DNA from: Aquiflexum sp. TKW24L
GTDB lineage: Bacteria; Bacteroidota; Bacteroidia; Cytophagales; Cyclobacteriaceae
Direction of reading: 5' to 3'
DNA: 64,000 nt
NCBI RefSeq assembly: GCF_023502205.1
Contig: NZ_JAMFLG010000015.1
Coordinates: 1-64,000 of the forward strand
Position 1 is the stretch's first letter; each line of letters opens with the position of its first letter. The notes beneath the pieces were generated by a model. The model did not search any database. It saw only the letters and a program-made list of their open reading frames with translations, and was not told the DNA's origin. The position numbers and the translations under genes were made by a program. Below are positions 28,104 through 38,262 of this stretch, piece after piece.

Positions 28104-28880
28104 TTAGATCAGATAGAATAAAGTAAATACAAATACCCAAACAAGGTCTACAAAGTGCCAATAAAGTCCGATTTTTTCAACCATTTCATAATGTCCTCTT
28201 TCCTCGTAAACACCAACTGCTGCCTGATAGAATGCCAAGAAGAGAAGAAAAACCCCAAGGGTTACGTGAAAACCATGGAATCCAGTAATAAAGAAAAATA
28301 ACTGTGCGAAATTGGAAGGGCCGTATTCATTGACCGAGAGATTTGCTCCCGTAATGGTTTCAGTGACGGTTTGTCCAAGGTTATTGACATAGGTGATAAG
28401 AGAACCACCGGGTGTTCCATGAATAAAGTGTGACCATTCCCAAGCCTGACAGCTTAAGAAAGTAATACCTCCAACAAGTGTCCATAATAACCATTTGACC
28501 ACATCCTTTCTGTCATTTCTATGTCCCGCTTCTACTGCAAGTACCATTGTAACGGAACTCAAAATCAAAATGAAAGTCATTAAACCAACAAATGCCAGGG
28601 GAATATGAACACCATGGAAAAAAGGAATGGCATCAAATACAAGTTCCGGAACAGGCCAATATTCATTTGAACCTATGAAAACATCCTCAGGACCTCCGTA
28701 TGCCGGAAAGCTAACCCTAAGAGAGATGTAAGTGATCAATAAAGCAGCAAATGTAAAGATATCCGAGAGGAGGAAAAACCACATCATAAGTTTTCCATAA
28801 CTGGCTTTGAGTGGCTCATTTCCGCCTCCCCAAACTCCTCTTTTGGGACTTACCCCAATTGCAGTTGCAGTCGTTGACAT
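28104..28880 (-). CDS. coxC: cytochrome c oxidase subunit III, long form
   Basis: The 258-residue protein has seven helices of the heme-copper oxidase subunit III family: MMWFFLLSDIFTFAALLITY near 35, QAWEWSHF near 145, FFFITGFHGFHVTLGVF near 195 and YWHFVDLVWVFVFTLFYL at the end. It follows a second, shorter subunit III gene by 19 bp. The pair is usual in Bacteroidota caa3 operons. Confidence 0.92.
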   Translation of the reverse strand: MSTTATAIGVSPKRGVWGGGNEPLKASYGKLMMWFFLLSDIFTFAALLITYISLRVSFPAYGGPEDVFIGSNEYWPVPELVFDAIPFFHGVHIPLAFVGLMTFILILSSVTMVLAVEAGHRNDRKDVVKWLLWTLVGGITFLSCQAWEWSHFIHGTPGGSLITYVNNLGQTVTETITGANLSVNEYGPSNFAQLFFFITGFHGFHVTLGVFLLFLAFYQAAVGVYEERGHYEMVEKIGLYWHFVDLVWVFVFTLFYLI

Positions 28881-28899
28881 ATATTCTAAAGTTTACTTT

Positions 28900-29481
28900 T
28901 TAATGATTCAATAACAAGAACATGAACAGGTATAACCAAAGCCCTCCCAGAAAATGCCAATAAGTGACGCACATTTCCATGGTATCAAGGTTTTTGGAAT
29001 GGACCTTATACTTGAAGGACGAAATTAATACAATAATTAGAAATATCACACCGCTAACAAGGTGTAATGCATGCAAACCTGTGAAAACGTAAAGAAATGA
29101 ACCTGCAGGGTTTCCAACAAAAAATACATCCCTATCTACCAAAGCTATCCAACTGTACCATTGACCTATCAGAAATGCCAACCCCAAGAAAGAAGTAATG
29201 ACCATTCCAATCCTGAGTGATGATAAATCATCTTTTTTTGCAGAAATATAGGCCCAATGCAAGAAAATGCTACTCAAAACAATAATGCCCGAAGTGTAAT
29301 AAAAAATAGATGGAAGATCAAATTCCAACCAATTTCCTTCTGATTGTCTAACTATATATGCACTTGTCAGAGAAGCGAAAATCATTACTACGGTGACAAT
29401 AAAAAGCCACAGAGCAAATTTCTTTGGATGCATCGCTATTGGTTGCTCTGCATTTTCAATATATGCGAATTTTTCTTCCAT
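28900..29481 (-). CDS. cytochrome c oxidase subunit III, short form
   Basis: The 193-residue protein has five helices and the subunit III marks YVFTGLHALHLVSGVIFL near 130 and CVTYWHFLGGLWLYLFMFL at the C-terminus. It lacks the first two helices of the longer paralogue downstream. It begins 3 bp after ctaB. Its role beside the longer subunit III is not known. Confidence 0.88.
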   Translation of the reverse strand: MEEKFAYIENAEQPIAMHPKKFALWLFIVTVVMIFASLTSAYIVRQSEGNWLEFDLPSIFYYTSGIIVLSSIFLHWAYISAKKDDLSSLRIGMVITSFLGLAFLIGQWYSWIALVDRDVFFVGNPAGSFLYVFTGLHALHLVSGVIFLIIVLISSFKYKVHSKNLDTMEMCVTYWHFLGGLWLYLFMFLLLNH

Positions 29482-29484
29482 GGA

Positions 29485-30387
29485 TTAAACCTTATCTAAT
29501 AAATACGCTATCTGCACAATCGGAAGATAGAGAAAGGAACCAAACATAATTTTTAAAGCTGATTTATGGGAGCAATCTTTCATCAACGAGAAAGTTTGTG
29601 CCAAAAACAATACACCACATATGGTTGCAACAATTCCGGAATTGATCCCTGTAAGACCAAAGTAAGTAGGAAGCAGACCTAAGGGAAGCAAAAACAGGGT
29701 ATAAATCATAATCTGTATGGCAGTATTCAGGTCCTTTTGACCACCACTTGGGAGCAGTTTGAAACCTGCTCTTTTGTAATCCTCATCACTCACCCAAGCT
29801 ATTGCCCAGAAATGTGGGAATTGCCAGATAAATTGAATTCCAAAGATTATAAGCGCTTCATGGGATATGGCACCTGTGGCGGCTGTCCAACCCAAAAGGG
29901 GAGGCATAGCTCCGGGAATGGCACCAACAAATACTGCAATCGGTCCGACTCTTTTGAGTGGCGTATATACAAAAACATATAAAACCATACTCAAAACTCC
30001 AAGTGCGGTAGTCAATGGATTTGTGAAGATCCAAAGAATGCTTATTCCTAACAATGCAATGATTGAGGTAAACCAATATGCCTCTTTCAAAGAAATAAGA
30101 TTCAATGGCAAAGGACGGTTTTCCGTTCTTTTCATTAGTTTGTCAATATCTCTTTCCCAAATTTCATTGGCTGCACCGGAGGCACCACTAATTAGAAAAC
30201 CTCCAACCATGAGGGCGAAGAATTTTCCCCAAGAAAACATTACTCCTGAGTCTCCAAGAATAAATCCGAAAACAGCAGAGAAGGTAACAAGCGCAGATAA
30301 TCGGAATTTTATTAAATCCTTATAAGCGGCAATCCTTAAAACAAGGAAATCAGTTAATGAATTTTCGGAAATATTTATAGTTCTCAT
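29485..30387 (-). CDS. ctaB: protoheme IX farnesyltransferase (heme O synthase)
   Basis: The 300-residue membrane enzyme of the UbiA family attaches a farnesyl group to heme B, giving heme O. The first Asp-rich motif appears as ANEIWERDIDKLMKRT near residue 85, and the second conserved region is VSDEDYKRAGFKLLP near 210. About eight helices are seen. It overlaps ctaA by 4 nt (ATGA), so the two steps of heme A synthesis are coupled. Confidence 0.94.
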   Translation of the reverse strand: MRTINISENSLTDFLVLRIAAYKDLIKFRLSALVTFSAVFGFILGDSGVMFSWGKFFALMVGGFLISGASGAANEIWERDIDKLMKRTENRPLPLNLISLKEAYWFTSIIALLGISILWIFTNPLTTALGVLSMVLYVFVYTPLKRVGPIAVFVGAIPGAMPPLLGWTAATGAISHEALIIFGIQFIWQFPHFWAIAWVSDEDYKRAGFKLLPSGGQKDLNTAIQIMIYTLFLLPLGLLPTYFGLTGINSGIVATICGVLFLAQTFSLMKDCSHKSALKIMFGSFLYLPIVQIAYLLDKV

Positions 30388-31466
30388 GAACCTGTATTTT
30401 CTAAATTTAACTTTCTCTCGGAATTAAGCTGCAATAAAATAACAAATTGAATCCCGACAATCACTGTACCTAACAAAAGATGAATTGGTTGTAAGAATGC
30501 CGGAACACTGAAATAGGCCATTCCGACACCTGTTAGTATTTCAACAAAGATAACAAGAACAAGTGCTTGAGACCATTTAAATATACTCACATGCCGCAGT
30601 GTATATTTGTAAACTTTGTAAAAGAACAAAATATGAACTGCAAGTAAGAGTATGGAGTAAGACCTGTGGATCAGAAATACCAACCCTAGGTGCTCAATCC
30701 ACTCTCCACGCAAAAGGTTACCGAATTCAAATGCAACAACATCCATTTCTTCTCTAACCTGAGTGCCAAACACGATTTGCACCAACATCAAGAGGAAGCC
30801 AACTATTAAAATACCAAAAAGACTACTTGGTTTTTCAGTAGTAGTTTTCAAGGACTGTATTAATCTAAAGGAACGGAAGTGGATGTATAGCAGAATACAA
30901 ACGATAACCAAAGCCAACATCATATGTAAGGTAATCATCCAAGGAAGTAGATTCGTCGAAACAACGATTGAACCTATCCAAGCCTGAAACAATACCAAAA
31001 ACAGATTTAGCACTGACAAAATTACAATTGATTTGTCTAGTGACCAGAGTGGAAAAGACTTAAAGACAGTTAGGAGTACAAGAATCCCTATTACAGCGCC
31101 AATCAATCTGTTAACGTATTCAATCCATGTTTTTACCGGATTAAACTCCTGCTCAACCAAAATTGATTTATCGTTTTTAATTTGATCAGCCTTATCTTCA
31201 AAACCTAATTTTTCGAGTTGGGCGACAAATTTATTGTTCTTTTCTACTCTCTGTGCAGAGTAAATTTCCTGATAATCATTTGGGAGCTGATTCACACTTG
31301 TAGGTGGAACCCAGCTCCCAAAGCATTTTGGCCAATCGGGGCATCCCATACCTGAACCGGTACTTCTGACAACCCCACCGACTAATATCAGAAAATAGAC
31401 AGCTATCACAGCGATTAAGCTGATCCTGCGAAAGCTGTAAATTTGATTAAGATTCTTTTGATACAT
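30384..31466 (-). CDS. ctaA: heme A synthase, COX15/CtaA family
   Basis: The 360-residue membrane protein oxidises the heme O methyl group to heme A. The conserved VRSTGSGMGCPDWPKCFG lies near residue 30, with His ligands in LPWMITLHMMLALV near 180, EHLGLVFLIHRSY near 255 and QPIHLLLGTVIVG near 330. Eight helices are seen. The insertion with EIYSAQRVEKNNKF after the CPDWPKC loop is common in Bacteroidota. It overlaps coxA by 20 nt and ctaB by 4 nt. Confidence 0.94.
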   Translation of the reverse strand: MYQKNLNQIYSFRRISLIAVIAVYFLILVGGVVRSTGSGMGCPDWPKCFGSWVPPTSVNQLPNDYQEIYSAQRVEKNNKFVAQLEKLGFEDKADQIKNDKSILVEQEFNPVKTWIEYVNRLIGAVIGILVLLTVFKSFPLWSLDKSIVILSVLNLFLVLFQAWIGSIVVSTNLLPWMITLHMMLALVIVCILLYIHFRSFRLIQSLKTTTEKPSSLFGILIVGFLLMLVQIVFGTQVREEMDVVAFEFGNLLRGEWIEHLGLVFLIHRSYSILLLAVHILFFYKVYKYTLRHVSIFKWSQALVLVIFVEILTGVGMAYFSVPAFLQPIHLLLGTVIVGIQFVILLQLNSERKLNLENTGS

Positions 31467-33339
31467 TCGCTACAAGAACATCCTCTTCGTCTGCAATAAT
31501 TGCTTTTTCCAATTTAACCAATTCCTGTTCGTGTGGAAGGTTGGATTCAGGAGTTGCAGACAGTGGAACTGTTTGAGGAATAAAATCATCTGCTGCACCA
31601 GGCTTGGAATAGTCATATGGCCATCTGTAGACAGTAGGTATTTCACCAGGCCAGTTACCATGCTTTGGATGGAGAGGAGTTGTCCACTCTAGCGTATTTG
31701 CTCTCCAAGGATTGAGGGAAGCCACCCTACCTCTGTACATGGAGTAAAAGAAATTGAACAAGAAAATCAATTGGGCTCCGAAAGTGATTATCGCAGCTAC
31801 TGAAACGAACATATTCAAATCCGTATACATGTTTGAAAACTCAAAATTAGTCCAGCTGTAGTATCTTCTTGGGAAACCCGCAATACCAATGTAGTGCATT
31901 GGGAAGAATACCATATAAACTCCAATGAAAGTCAACCAGAAGTGGATATAACCTAACCTTGCGTCCATCATTCTTCCAAACATTTTTGGGAACCAATGAT
32001 ATACACCAGCCATCAGTCCAAAGAATGATGCAGATCCCATTACTAAGTGGAAATGGGCAACTACAAAATAAGTATCGTGCAATTGAATATCAATGGCGGA
32101 GTTGCCGAGGAAAATACCAGTCAAACCTCCTGAGATAAAGAATGACACCAAGCCAATGGAAAACAACATTCCTGGCGTAAAGATCAAATTACCTCTCCAC
32201 AGAGTGGTAAGATAATTAAATACTTTTACAGCTGATGGAATAGCAATAATCAATGTAAGGAACATAAAGATTGATCCTAAGAAAGGATTCATTCCTGATA
32301 CAAACATGTGGTGTGCCCATACAATGAAAGACAGGATGGTAATTCCAAGCATAGAGATGATCATCGCTTTGTATCCGAAAATAGGCTTTCTGGAATTTAC
32401 AGAGATGATTTCTGAGGTTATACCAAGAGCAGGCAACAATACAATGTAAACTTCAGGGTGACCAAGGAACCAGAATAAGTGCTGGTAAAGAACAGGGCTA
32501 CCACCTGTATTTGGTAACGCTTCACCCCCAATGTAAATATCAGATAGATAGAAACTTGTTCCAAAACTTCTGTCAAAAACCAATAACAGGGCAGCTGAAA
32601 ATAAAACTGGGAACGAAAGCAAACCTATAACAGCTGTCAAGAAGAATGCCCAAATAGTCAAAGGAAGTCTAGAAAAGGACATTCCTTTAGTTCTCAAGTT
32701 GATTACTGTGGTGATGTAATTGATCCCGCCTAGCAAAGAAGATGCTATGAAGAAAGTCATTGCAACCAACCACATAGTCATTCCCAGACCAGAACCGGGC
32801 ATGGCTTGTTCTAGCGCTGATAACGGTGGATAAACTACCCAGCCACCGGATGCAGGTCCTGTTTCGATAAACAAGGAAATAAACATGACTACTCCTGACA
32901 AGAAGAAGAACCAATAAGATAACATGTTCATAAATCCTGAAGCCATGTCTCTAGCACCAATTTGGAGAGGAATAAGGAAATTGGAGAATGTTCCACTCAG
33001 TCCTGCAGTCAAAACAAAGAATACCATGATGGTACCATGCATCGTAACTAATGCCAGGTAGAAATTTGGATCCAATTTCCCGGCATCATCAATCCAACCT
33101 CCAAGTATCGGCTTAAGCCAATACAATTCCATATCTGGAAAGCCGAGTTGTAATCTGAAAATGATCGATAATAATCCACCGATAATAGCCCAGAATATAC
33201 CTGTCACCAAGAATTGTTTACCGATCATTTTGTGGTCGGTGGTGAAAATATATTTGGTTATGAAATTATCGTGATGCTCGTGATCATCGTGATGATCATT
33301 TGCACTAGCACTGTGAGTAGCTGTATGAGCTGTTGCCAT
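31447..33339 (-). CDS. coxA: cytochrome c oxidase subunit I (aa3/caa3 type)
   Basis: The 630-residue catalytic subunit holds heme a, heme a3 and CuB. Seen ligands and channel residues are TMHGTIM near residue 100, GHPEVYIVLLPALG near 288 with the His-Tyr cross-link pair, AHHMF near 335 and VAHFHLVMGSASF near 430. Twelve core helices are present. The N-terminus before the first helix is His-rich (DDHEHHD near 18-24), unusual and possibly metal binding. It begins 16 bp after coxB and overlaps ctaA. Confidence 0.96.
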   Translation of the reverse strand: MATAHTATHSASANDHHDDHEHHDNFITKYIFTTDHKMIGKQFLVTGIFWAIIGGLLSIIFRLQLGFPDMELYWLKPILGGWIDDAGKLDPNFYLALVTMHGTIMVFFVLTAGLSGTFSNFLIPLQIGARDMASGFMNMLSYWFFFLSGVVMFISLFIETGPASGGWVVYPPLSALEQAMPGSGLGMTMWLVAMTFFIASSLLGGINYITTVINLRTKGMSFSRLPLTIWAFFLTAVIGLLSFPVLFSAALLLVFDRSFGTSFYLSDIYIGGEALPNTGGSPVLYQHLFWFLGHPEVYIVLLPALGITSEIISVNSRKPIFGYKAMIISMLGITILSFIVWAHHMFVSGMNPFLGSIFMFLTLIIAIPSAVKVFNYLTTLWRGNLIFTPGMLFSIGLVSFFISGGLTGIFLGNSAIDIQLHDTYFVVAHFHLVMGSASFFGLMAGVYHWFPKMFGRMMDARLGYIHFWLTFIGVYMVFFPMHYIGIAGFPRRYYSWTNFEFSNMYTDLNMFVSVAAIITFGAQLIFLFNFFYSMYRGRVASLNPWRANTLEWTTPLHPKHGNWPGEIPTVYRWPYDYSKPGAADDFIPQTVPLSATPESNLPHEQELVKLEKAIIADEEDVLVANVSKES

Positions 33340-33355
33340 AATAATGATAATTTAA

Positions 33356-34390
33356 TTACTTATGTTCGCTGATGGTAATCTCAGCCAATTCTTTCATTTC
33401 AGGAGATAAATTCTCTACAAGAGCAGGATTATTGACAATGTATGGTTTTTGATCTGCCAACCATTTTCTGTATTCGGCCGGCTCAACAACATTGATAACT
33501 CTTCTCATTGAAAAGTGACCTCTGCCACAAACCTCAGTACATGCAATTTCATATTCGAATTCAGGATCATTCAATTCGGCTCTCATTTCCTCGGTAGTCT
33601 TAGTAGCTACAAACCAAAATTTGGTTGGCATACCTGGAACCGCATCCATTTTTAATCTCATGTGAGGAGCAAAGACAGAATGAAGTACATCCCTAGCTCT
33701 AATTCTGAATAATACGGGTTCTCCTTTCGGAATTACTACCACAGGAGAATTGAAGTCATCATGTGAATTTCTGTCTGAAAAATCAATTCCAGAAACATTG
33801 GAAGCATTGGTAAGTCTGTAATCATTTGCTCCAAGAACATTATCCATGCCCGGGTATCTTACCTCCCACGCAAATTGGTATCCCATCAATTCAACAACAT
33901 GAGCATTTTCAGGCGCAGGTCGGGTGATATCAGACCAAGCCTTCCATCCACCAATCACCAACAAGGCTAAAACGATAGCCGGAACTACAGTCCAAATAAC
34001 TTCAAGTTTGTTGTTATCAGGATAAAAGGCAGCTTTTCTATCTTCATTGTACTGGTACTTGTATGGAAACCAGAATAAGAGTATATGGGTGATGATAAAA
34101 ATCACACCGGTTACAGCCATAGTAATCCAGAATAACTGGTCGGTAGCTACACCATGTTCTGATGCTAAAGGAAGATTGTAATTGTCAAATTCCTTGATAG
34201 AATACCAAAACATTAAACCTCCTGTTCCCAAAAGAAAAAGGACGAACATAAAAGCGTTCACCTTATTACTTCCGGAAGCAACTTTTTTGTCACTACCCTT
34301 AACCACTGAGACAAGGGACTGTATTTTATATACCATCCAAATAATGGATATGAGCAATAAAATACCAACTACGATAAGAAATCCGTACAT
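33356..34390 (-). CDS. coxB: cytochrome c oxidase subunit II with CuA site
   Basis: The 344-residue subunit accepts electrons at the binuclear CuA centre. The CuA ligands are His in DVLHSVFAPHMR near residue 235 and the CTEVCGRGHFSM motif near 285. Three hydrophobic helices precede the cupredoxin domain; the first, at residues 2-22, is extra compared with the two of classical subunit II. No CxxCH heme motif is fused to it, so electrons must come from a separate cytochrome c such as ActE. It lies 21 bp after actF. Confidence 0.94.
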   Translation of the reverse strand: MYGFLIVVGILLLISIIWMVYKIQSLVSVVKGSDKKVASGSNKVNAFMFVLFLLGTGGLMFWYSIKEFDNYNLPLASEHGVATDQLFWITMAVTGVIFIITHILLFWFPYKYQYNEDRKAAFYPDNNKLEVIWTVVPAIVLALLVIGGWKAWSDITRPAPENAHVVELMGYQFAWEVRYPGMDNVLGANDYRLTNASNVSGIDFSDRNSHDDFNSPVVVIPKGEPVLFRIRARDVLHSVFAPHMRLKMDAVPGMPTKFWFVATKTTEEMRAELNDPEFEYEIACTEVCGRGHFSMRRVINVVEPAEYRKWLADQKPYIVNNPALVENLSPEMKELAEITISEHK

Positions 34391-34411
34391 AATTATTAGT
34401 TTATCGGATAA

Positions 34412-35704
34412 TTAAATTTGATGATGATAACTTTCTTCCAACATAGGATGGTTTTTAGCAATAAGGTTTCGTTTAGACAAATTGTTTAAAACAACATATG
34501 TCACCAAAGATCCAAATACTAAAAGCATTCCAAATTCCATCAAGCCAAATCCACCATTTTGGCCTAGAGTACCTGGCTGAACCATCAGGAAGAAGTCAAA
34601 CCAATGGCCCAAAATTATCAAGGAGCAAATAACCTTCAGGAATATACCATGTCTTTTTGCGTCTCTTGTCATAAGAACAAGGAAGGGGAGGAAGAAGTTT
34701 AGCGCTAGATTTACAAAAATGAACGGGCTATACACGTCACTTTCCATTCTCTCTATAAAGTAAACTGACTCCTCAGGTATATTTGCATAATAGATTAACA
34801 AGAACTGAGAAAACCAGATATATGTCCAGAAAATAGAGAATGCGAAAACAAATTTTCCCATGTCATGGATATGATTGGCATTGACCATTTCCAGATATCC
34901 TCTTTCCTTTAAAAATATCGTGACCAAAGTCATTGCAGATAATCCGGCTACAAACCATGATGCAAATACATACCATCCAAACATTGTAGAAAACCAATGC
35001 GTGTCAATAGACATTACCCAATCCCACGCCGAAATAGATGAAGAAACAGCGAAGAAAACAAGGAATAAAGCAGACCATTTTCTAATCTGAAACCATGATT
35101 GATTTCCAGGATTAATATCCTCTTTATAAGATAAGTTTTTAAGTTTATTGAAGAACAATACCCAAGCTCCAAAGAAAAATACCATCCTGATAATAAAGAA
35201 AGCAGGGAAAGTTCCTTTTTCAAGCGGCCAAAAGAAGAAAGCTCCTTTGCCATCTATGATCTTATCATAATCGGGGCTGCTCAGGTCAAAAAGGCTTTTG
35301 TGTGTCCAGTGGAAAATATCATGACCTACAATGAAATAACTAACAATCATGATAACACCTGCAAATGGCAACCAATATCCGAAGGAAAGGAAAATCCTCA
35401 ACAACGGTGCTGACCATCCTGCCTGAGCGGCATATTGTATCGCAAAGAAGAAAACTCCAATGACAGCAATACCTGTAAAATAAACATTGTTGATCCAAAG
35501 GTTAGCAAATAGTCTTTGGTACCAGTGAAAAGCATGTCCACCTTCGGCATGTGCTTCATCATGACCTCCACCTAAAGCTGCCATCAAGATGCCTGCAGCC
35601 AGGATAACTGCACCAATGATCAAAACAGTAAGTATCGATTTTTTCAGACCTGCTGTAAAATCAAATTTTTGATCCAAATTATAATTTGTAGTACTGTGCC
35701 CCAT
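34412..35704 (-). CDS. actF: alternative complex III subunit F
   Basis: The 430-residue membrane protein has about ten helices. It is the ActF subunit by sequence character (WIGxx-type helices, DWVMSIDTHWFSTMFGWYVF near 235) and by position after actE. It is homologous to ActC/NrfD in a shortened form and has no cofactor. Two bases separate it from actE, and it leads directly into coxB, linking the quinol oxidoreductase and oxidase. Confidence 0.92.
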   Translation of the reverse strand: MGHSTTNYNLDQKFDFTAGLKKSILTVLIIGAVILAAGILMAALGGGHDEAHAEGGHAFHWYQRLFANLWINNVYFTGIAVIGVFFFAIQYAAQAGWSAPLLRIFLSFGYWLPFAGVIMIVSYFIVGHDIFHWTHKSLFDLSSPDYDKIIDGKGAFFFWPLEKGTFPAFFIIRMVFFFGAWVLFFNKLKNLSYKEDINPGNQSWFQIRKWSALFLVFFAVSSSISAWDWVMSIDTHWFSTMFGWYVFASWFVAGLSAMTLVTIFLKERGYLEMVNANHIHDMGKFVFAFSIFWTYIWFSQFLLIYYANIPEESVYFIERMESDVYSPFIFVNLALNFFLPFLVLMTRDAKRHGIFLKVICSLIILGHWFDFFLMVQPGTLGQNGGFGLMEFGMLLVFGSLVTYVVLNNLSKRNLIAKNHPMLEESYHHQI

Positions 35705-35706
35705 GA

Positions 35707-36333
35707 TTATTGTTTCTGAATTTCTTGTTTAACATAATGGACAATTTTCCAAATTCTCTCCTGAGGAATCTGTGAACCATGTGCTCCCATTCTTCCTTTT
35801 CCTTTCATAATAACATGGAAAATATGACCTTCAGGCAGATTGATATAAGCTCCACCTTTTAGGTTGGCAACCCCACCGATTACTTCTCCAGCTTTTCCAT
35901 CACCTTCTCCACCTTGGCCATGGCATGTCGAACAATATTGCGTGTAAAGCACCTTACCTTCTGCCAAAACCTGAGGCGAAAATTCCAAAGGATTCTCATT
36001 CAAGGCAGCGGCTTCAAGTTCAAATTGCTTTAACCTGTATGGAAGAGAACCATCTTTAGATCTAGGAACAGTATTGGCAACAGGCTCTCGCATGTTCATA
36101 CGGTTAGGATTATTGATGTTGCTATTGAAAAACTCCCCCTTACCGTCTTCTCTTGATGACAACCATGCTCCTTCGTCTTCATTTACGATCTGAGTAAGAG
36201 GTTCGTATGCAATGGAATTATACATTTGAGGTGCAAATTCATAACCGGGATTCTCACCCGAGGCACCACAGGAGACCAACCCGAAGGAAGCCCCTATAAA
36301 TGCAAACGTGTATATAGAATGTGTGATTTTCAT
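35707..36333 (-). CDS. actE: alternative complex III subunit E, mono-heme cytochrome c
   Basis: The 208-residue lipoprotein has a signal peptide with lipobox LVSC near residue 22 and a cytochrome c domain with CSTCHG near 132 and a Met ligand in KGKGRMG near 175. It is the likely exit point for electrons from alternative complex III to the CuA site of CoxB. It sits between actD and actF. Confidence 0.93.
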   Translation of the reverse strand: MKITHSIYTFAFIGASFGLVSCGASGENPGYEFAPQMYNSIAYEPLTQIVNEDEGAWLSSREDGKGEFFNSNINNPNRMNMREPVANTVPRSKDGSLPYRLKQFELEAAALNENPLEFSPQVLAEGKVLYTQYCSTCHGQGGEGDGKAGEVIGGVANLKGGAYINLPEGHIFHVIMKGKGRMGAHGSQIPQERIWKIVHYVKQEIQKQ

Positions 36334-36345
36334 ATATCTATTTAC

Positions 36346-36876
36346 CTATTCAAAACTTTTAAAATTTACTTCAGATGCTCCAGAATTTTTCAAGACATCA
36401 GATAATTGACTTTCTTCCAAAGATGAATTCACTGCCAAATCAATTGCCATGACATGCTTGTCATCTGTGATCCTAATATCAAATATTCTGGGCTGTCCCC
36501 ATGGCTTAAGGTTACTGGCTATCATGAAAACACCCACCATTCCGAAAGCAGCTAACAATACTGTAAGTTCGAATGTAACAGGAATAAAATCAGGGAAAGC
36601 GGCATGGTCTTTACCCCCAATGATCATTGGCCAGTCAATCTTCATCATATAGAACTGCATGACCAAGGCAAGTGTAGTACCCAGGATGCCAAACAAGAAT
36701 GCTGCAATTGGGAGCTTACTTCTTTTATATCCCAAAACATCATCAATACCATGAACAGGGAATGGGGAATATACCTCATGGATTTTGACACCGCTACCTC
36801 TTACTTTTGATATTGCATCCAATAAAACATCCTCATCGTCATATACTCCCAGGATGAAATTTTTATCTCTTTCCAT
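36346..36876 (-). CDS. actD: alternative complex III subunit D (DUF3341)
   Basis: The 176-residue protein has two helices (about residues 57-78 and 100-122) and the DUF3341 start ILGVYDDEDVLLDAISKVR with IHEVYSPFPVHGIDD. It is a structural membrane subunit of alternative complex III. It is 3 bp from actC and 12 bp from actE. Confidence 0.93.
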   Translation of the reverse strand: MERDKNFILGVYDDEDVLLDAISKVRGSGVKIHEVYSPFPVHGIDDVLGYKRSKLPIAAFLFGILGTTLALVMQFYMMKIDWPMIIGGKDHAAFPDFIPVTFELTVLLAAFGMVGVFMIASNLKPWGQPRIFDIRITDDKHVMAIDLAVNSSLEESQLSDVLKNSGASEVNFKSFE

Positions 36877-36879
36877 GCT

Positions 36880-38244
36880 TTATTTAATTACTTTTTCTGA
36901 TGAAGATTTCACAATTGATTTAATTTCAGCCATGTTGACCACAGGGAAAAACTTCGCAAACAAGAAGAACAATGTGAAGAATAATCCGAAGGTGAATAGA
37001 TAAACCCCAATATCTGAAATAGTCGGATAGAACATGGCCCAAGATGATGGCAGATAATCTCTGTGCAACGAAGTTACGATGATTACAAATCTTTCAAACC
37101 ACATTCCGATATTCACCACCAATGACAATATGAATGTTGCGACTATGGAAGTTCTGATTTTCTTAAACCAGAAAAGCTGAGGGGAAATCACGTTGCAGGT
37201 CATCATAGACCAATATGCCCACCAGTACGGTCCGAACATCCTGTTCATGAAAGCATACTGCTCGGCAGCTACACCTGAATACCATGCAATAAAGAACTCT
37301 GTGATGTAGGCAATACCTACAATTGATCCAGTGATGATGATTACGATATTCATCAACTCAATATGCCCGATAGTGATGTAGTCTTCCAAGTGAAACACTT
37401 TTCTAGTAACAATCATCAAAGTCAAAACCATCGCAAATCCTGAGAAGATCGCCCCAGCCACAAAGTATGGAGGAAAAATCGTCGTGTGCCAGCCTGGGAT
37501 AACCGAGGTGGCAAAGTCAAAGGATACAATAGTGTGTACTGAAAGTACCAATGGGGTAGCCAAACCTGCCAATATCAATGCAACTGATTCGTACCTGCTC
37601 CAAGTTTTGGCAGCGCCATCCCATCCAAATGAAAGTGCACCATAGATGGTTTTCCTGATTCCGGAAGCCCTGTCTCTGATGGTTGCAAAGTCAGGAATCA
37701 ATCCTATGTACCAGAATACCAAGGATACAGCGAAATAAGTTGAAATCGCAAACACGTCCCAAAGGAGAGGCGAGTTGAAGTTTACCCAAAGTGATCCAAA
37801 TGTATTAGGAAGTGGCAAAGCCCAATAAGCACCCAACCATGGTCTCCCCATGTGAATAACAGGGAACATGGCCGCACAGATTACAGCAAAAATCGTCATC
37901 GCTTCCGCAGCTCTGTTAATTGCCATTCTCCATTTCTGTCTAAACAATAAAAGTACGGCAGATATCAATGTGCCTGCGTGACCGATACCAACCCACCATA
38001 CGAAGTTGGTGATATCCCAAGCCCAACCGACAGTTTTGTTGAGTCCCCACATACCGATACCTTCCCAAAGAGTCGCTACCAATGCAATGGATCCTAATAA
38101 CAATACACCTACCGAAAATAAAAAGGCCAAAAGCCAACCCAGGCTGGGTTTTGCTTCTACTTGCCTTGATATATCATGAGTGACGTCTTTCAGAGTTTTA
38201 CCCCCTGTAATCAGAGGCTCGCGTACGGATGAAGTAACATGCAT
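36880..38244 (-). CDS. actC: alternative complex III subunit C, NrfD-like quinol-binding membrane protein
   Basis: The 454-residue protein has about ten helices and the NrfD/PsrC family pattern ([18 protein letters not shown] near 90, [11 protein letters not shown]-like [11 protein letters not shown] near 130). In known structures this subunit carries the quinol site next to ActB. It begins 18 bp after actB and is followed by actD after 3 bp. Confidence 0.94.
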   Translation of the reverse strand: MHVTSSVREPLITGGKTLKDVTHDISRQVEAKPSLGWLLAFLFSVGVLLLGSIALVATLWEGIGMWGLNKTVGWAWDITNFVWWVGIGHAGTLISAVLLLFRQKWRMAINRAAEAMTIFAVICAAMFPVIHMGRPWLGAYWALPLPNTFGSLWVNFNSPLLWDVFAISTYFAVSLVFWYIGLIPDFATIRDRASGIRKTIYGALSFGWDGAAKTWSRYESVALILAGLATPLVLSVHTIVSFDFATSVIPGWHTTIFPPYFVAGAIFSGFAMVLTLMIVTRKVFHLEDYITIGHIELMNIVIIITGSIVGIAYITEFFIAWYSGVAAEQYAFMNRMFGPYWWAYWSMMTCNVISPQLFWFKKIRTSIVATFILSLVVNIGMWFERFVIIVTSLHRDYLPSSWAMFYPTISDIGVYLFTFGLFFTLFFLFAKFFPVVNMAEIKSIVKSSSEKVIK

Positions 38245-38262
38245 ATCTTATAAAATTATTTA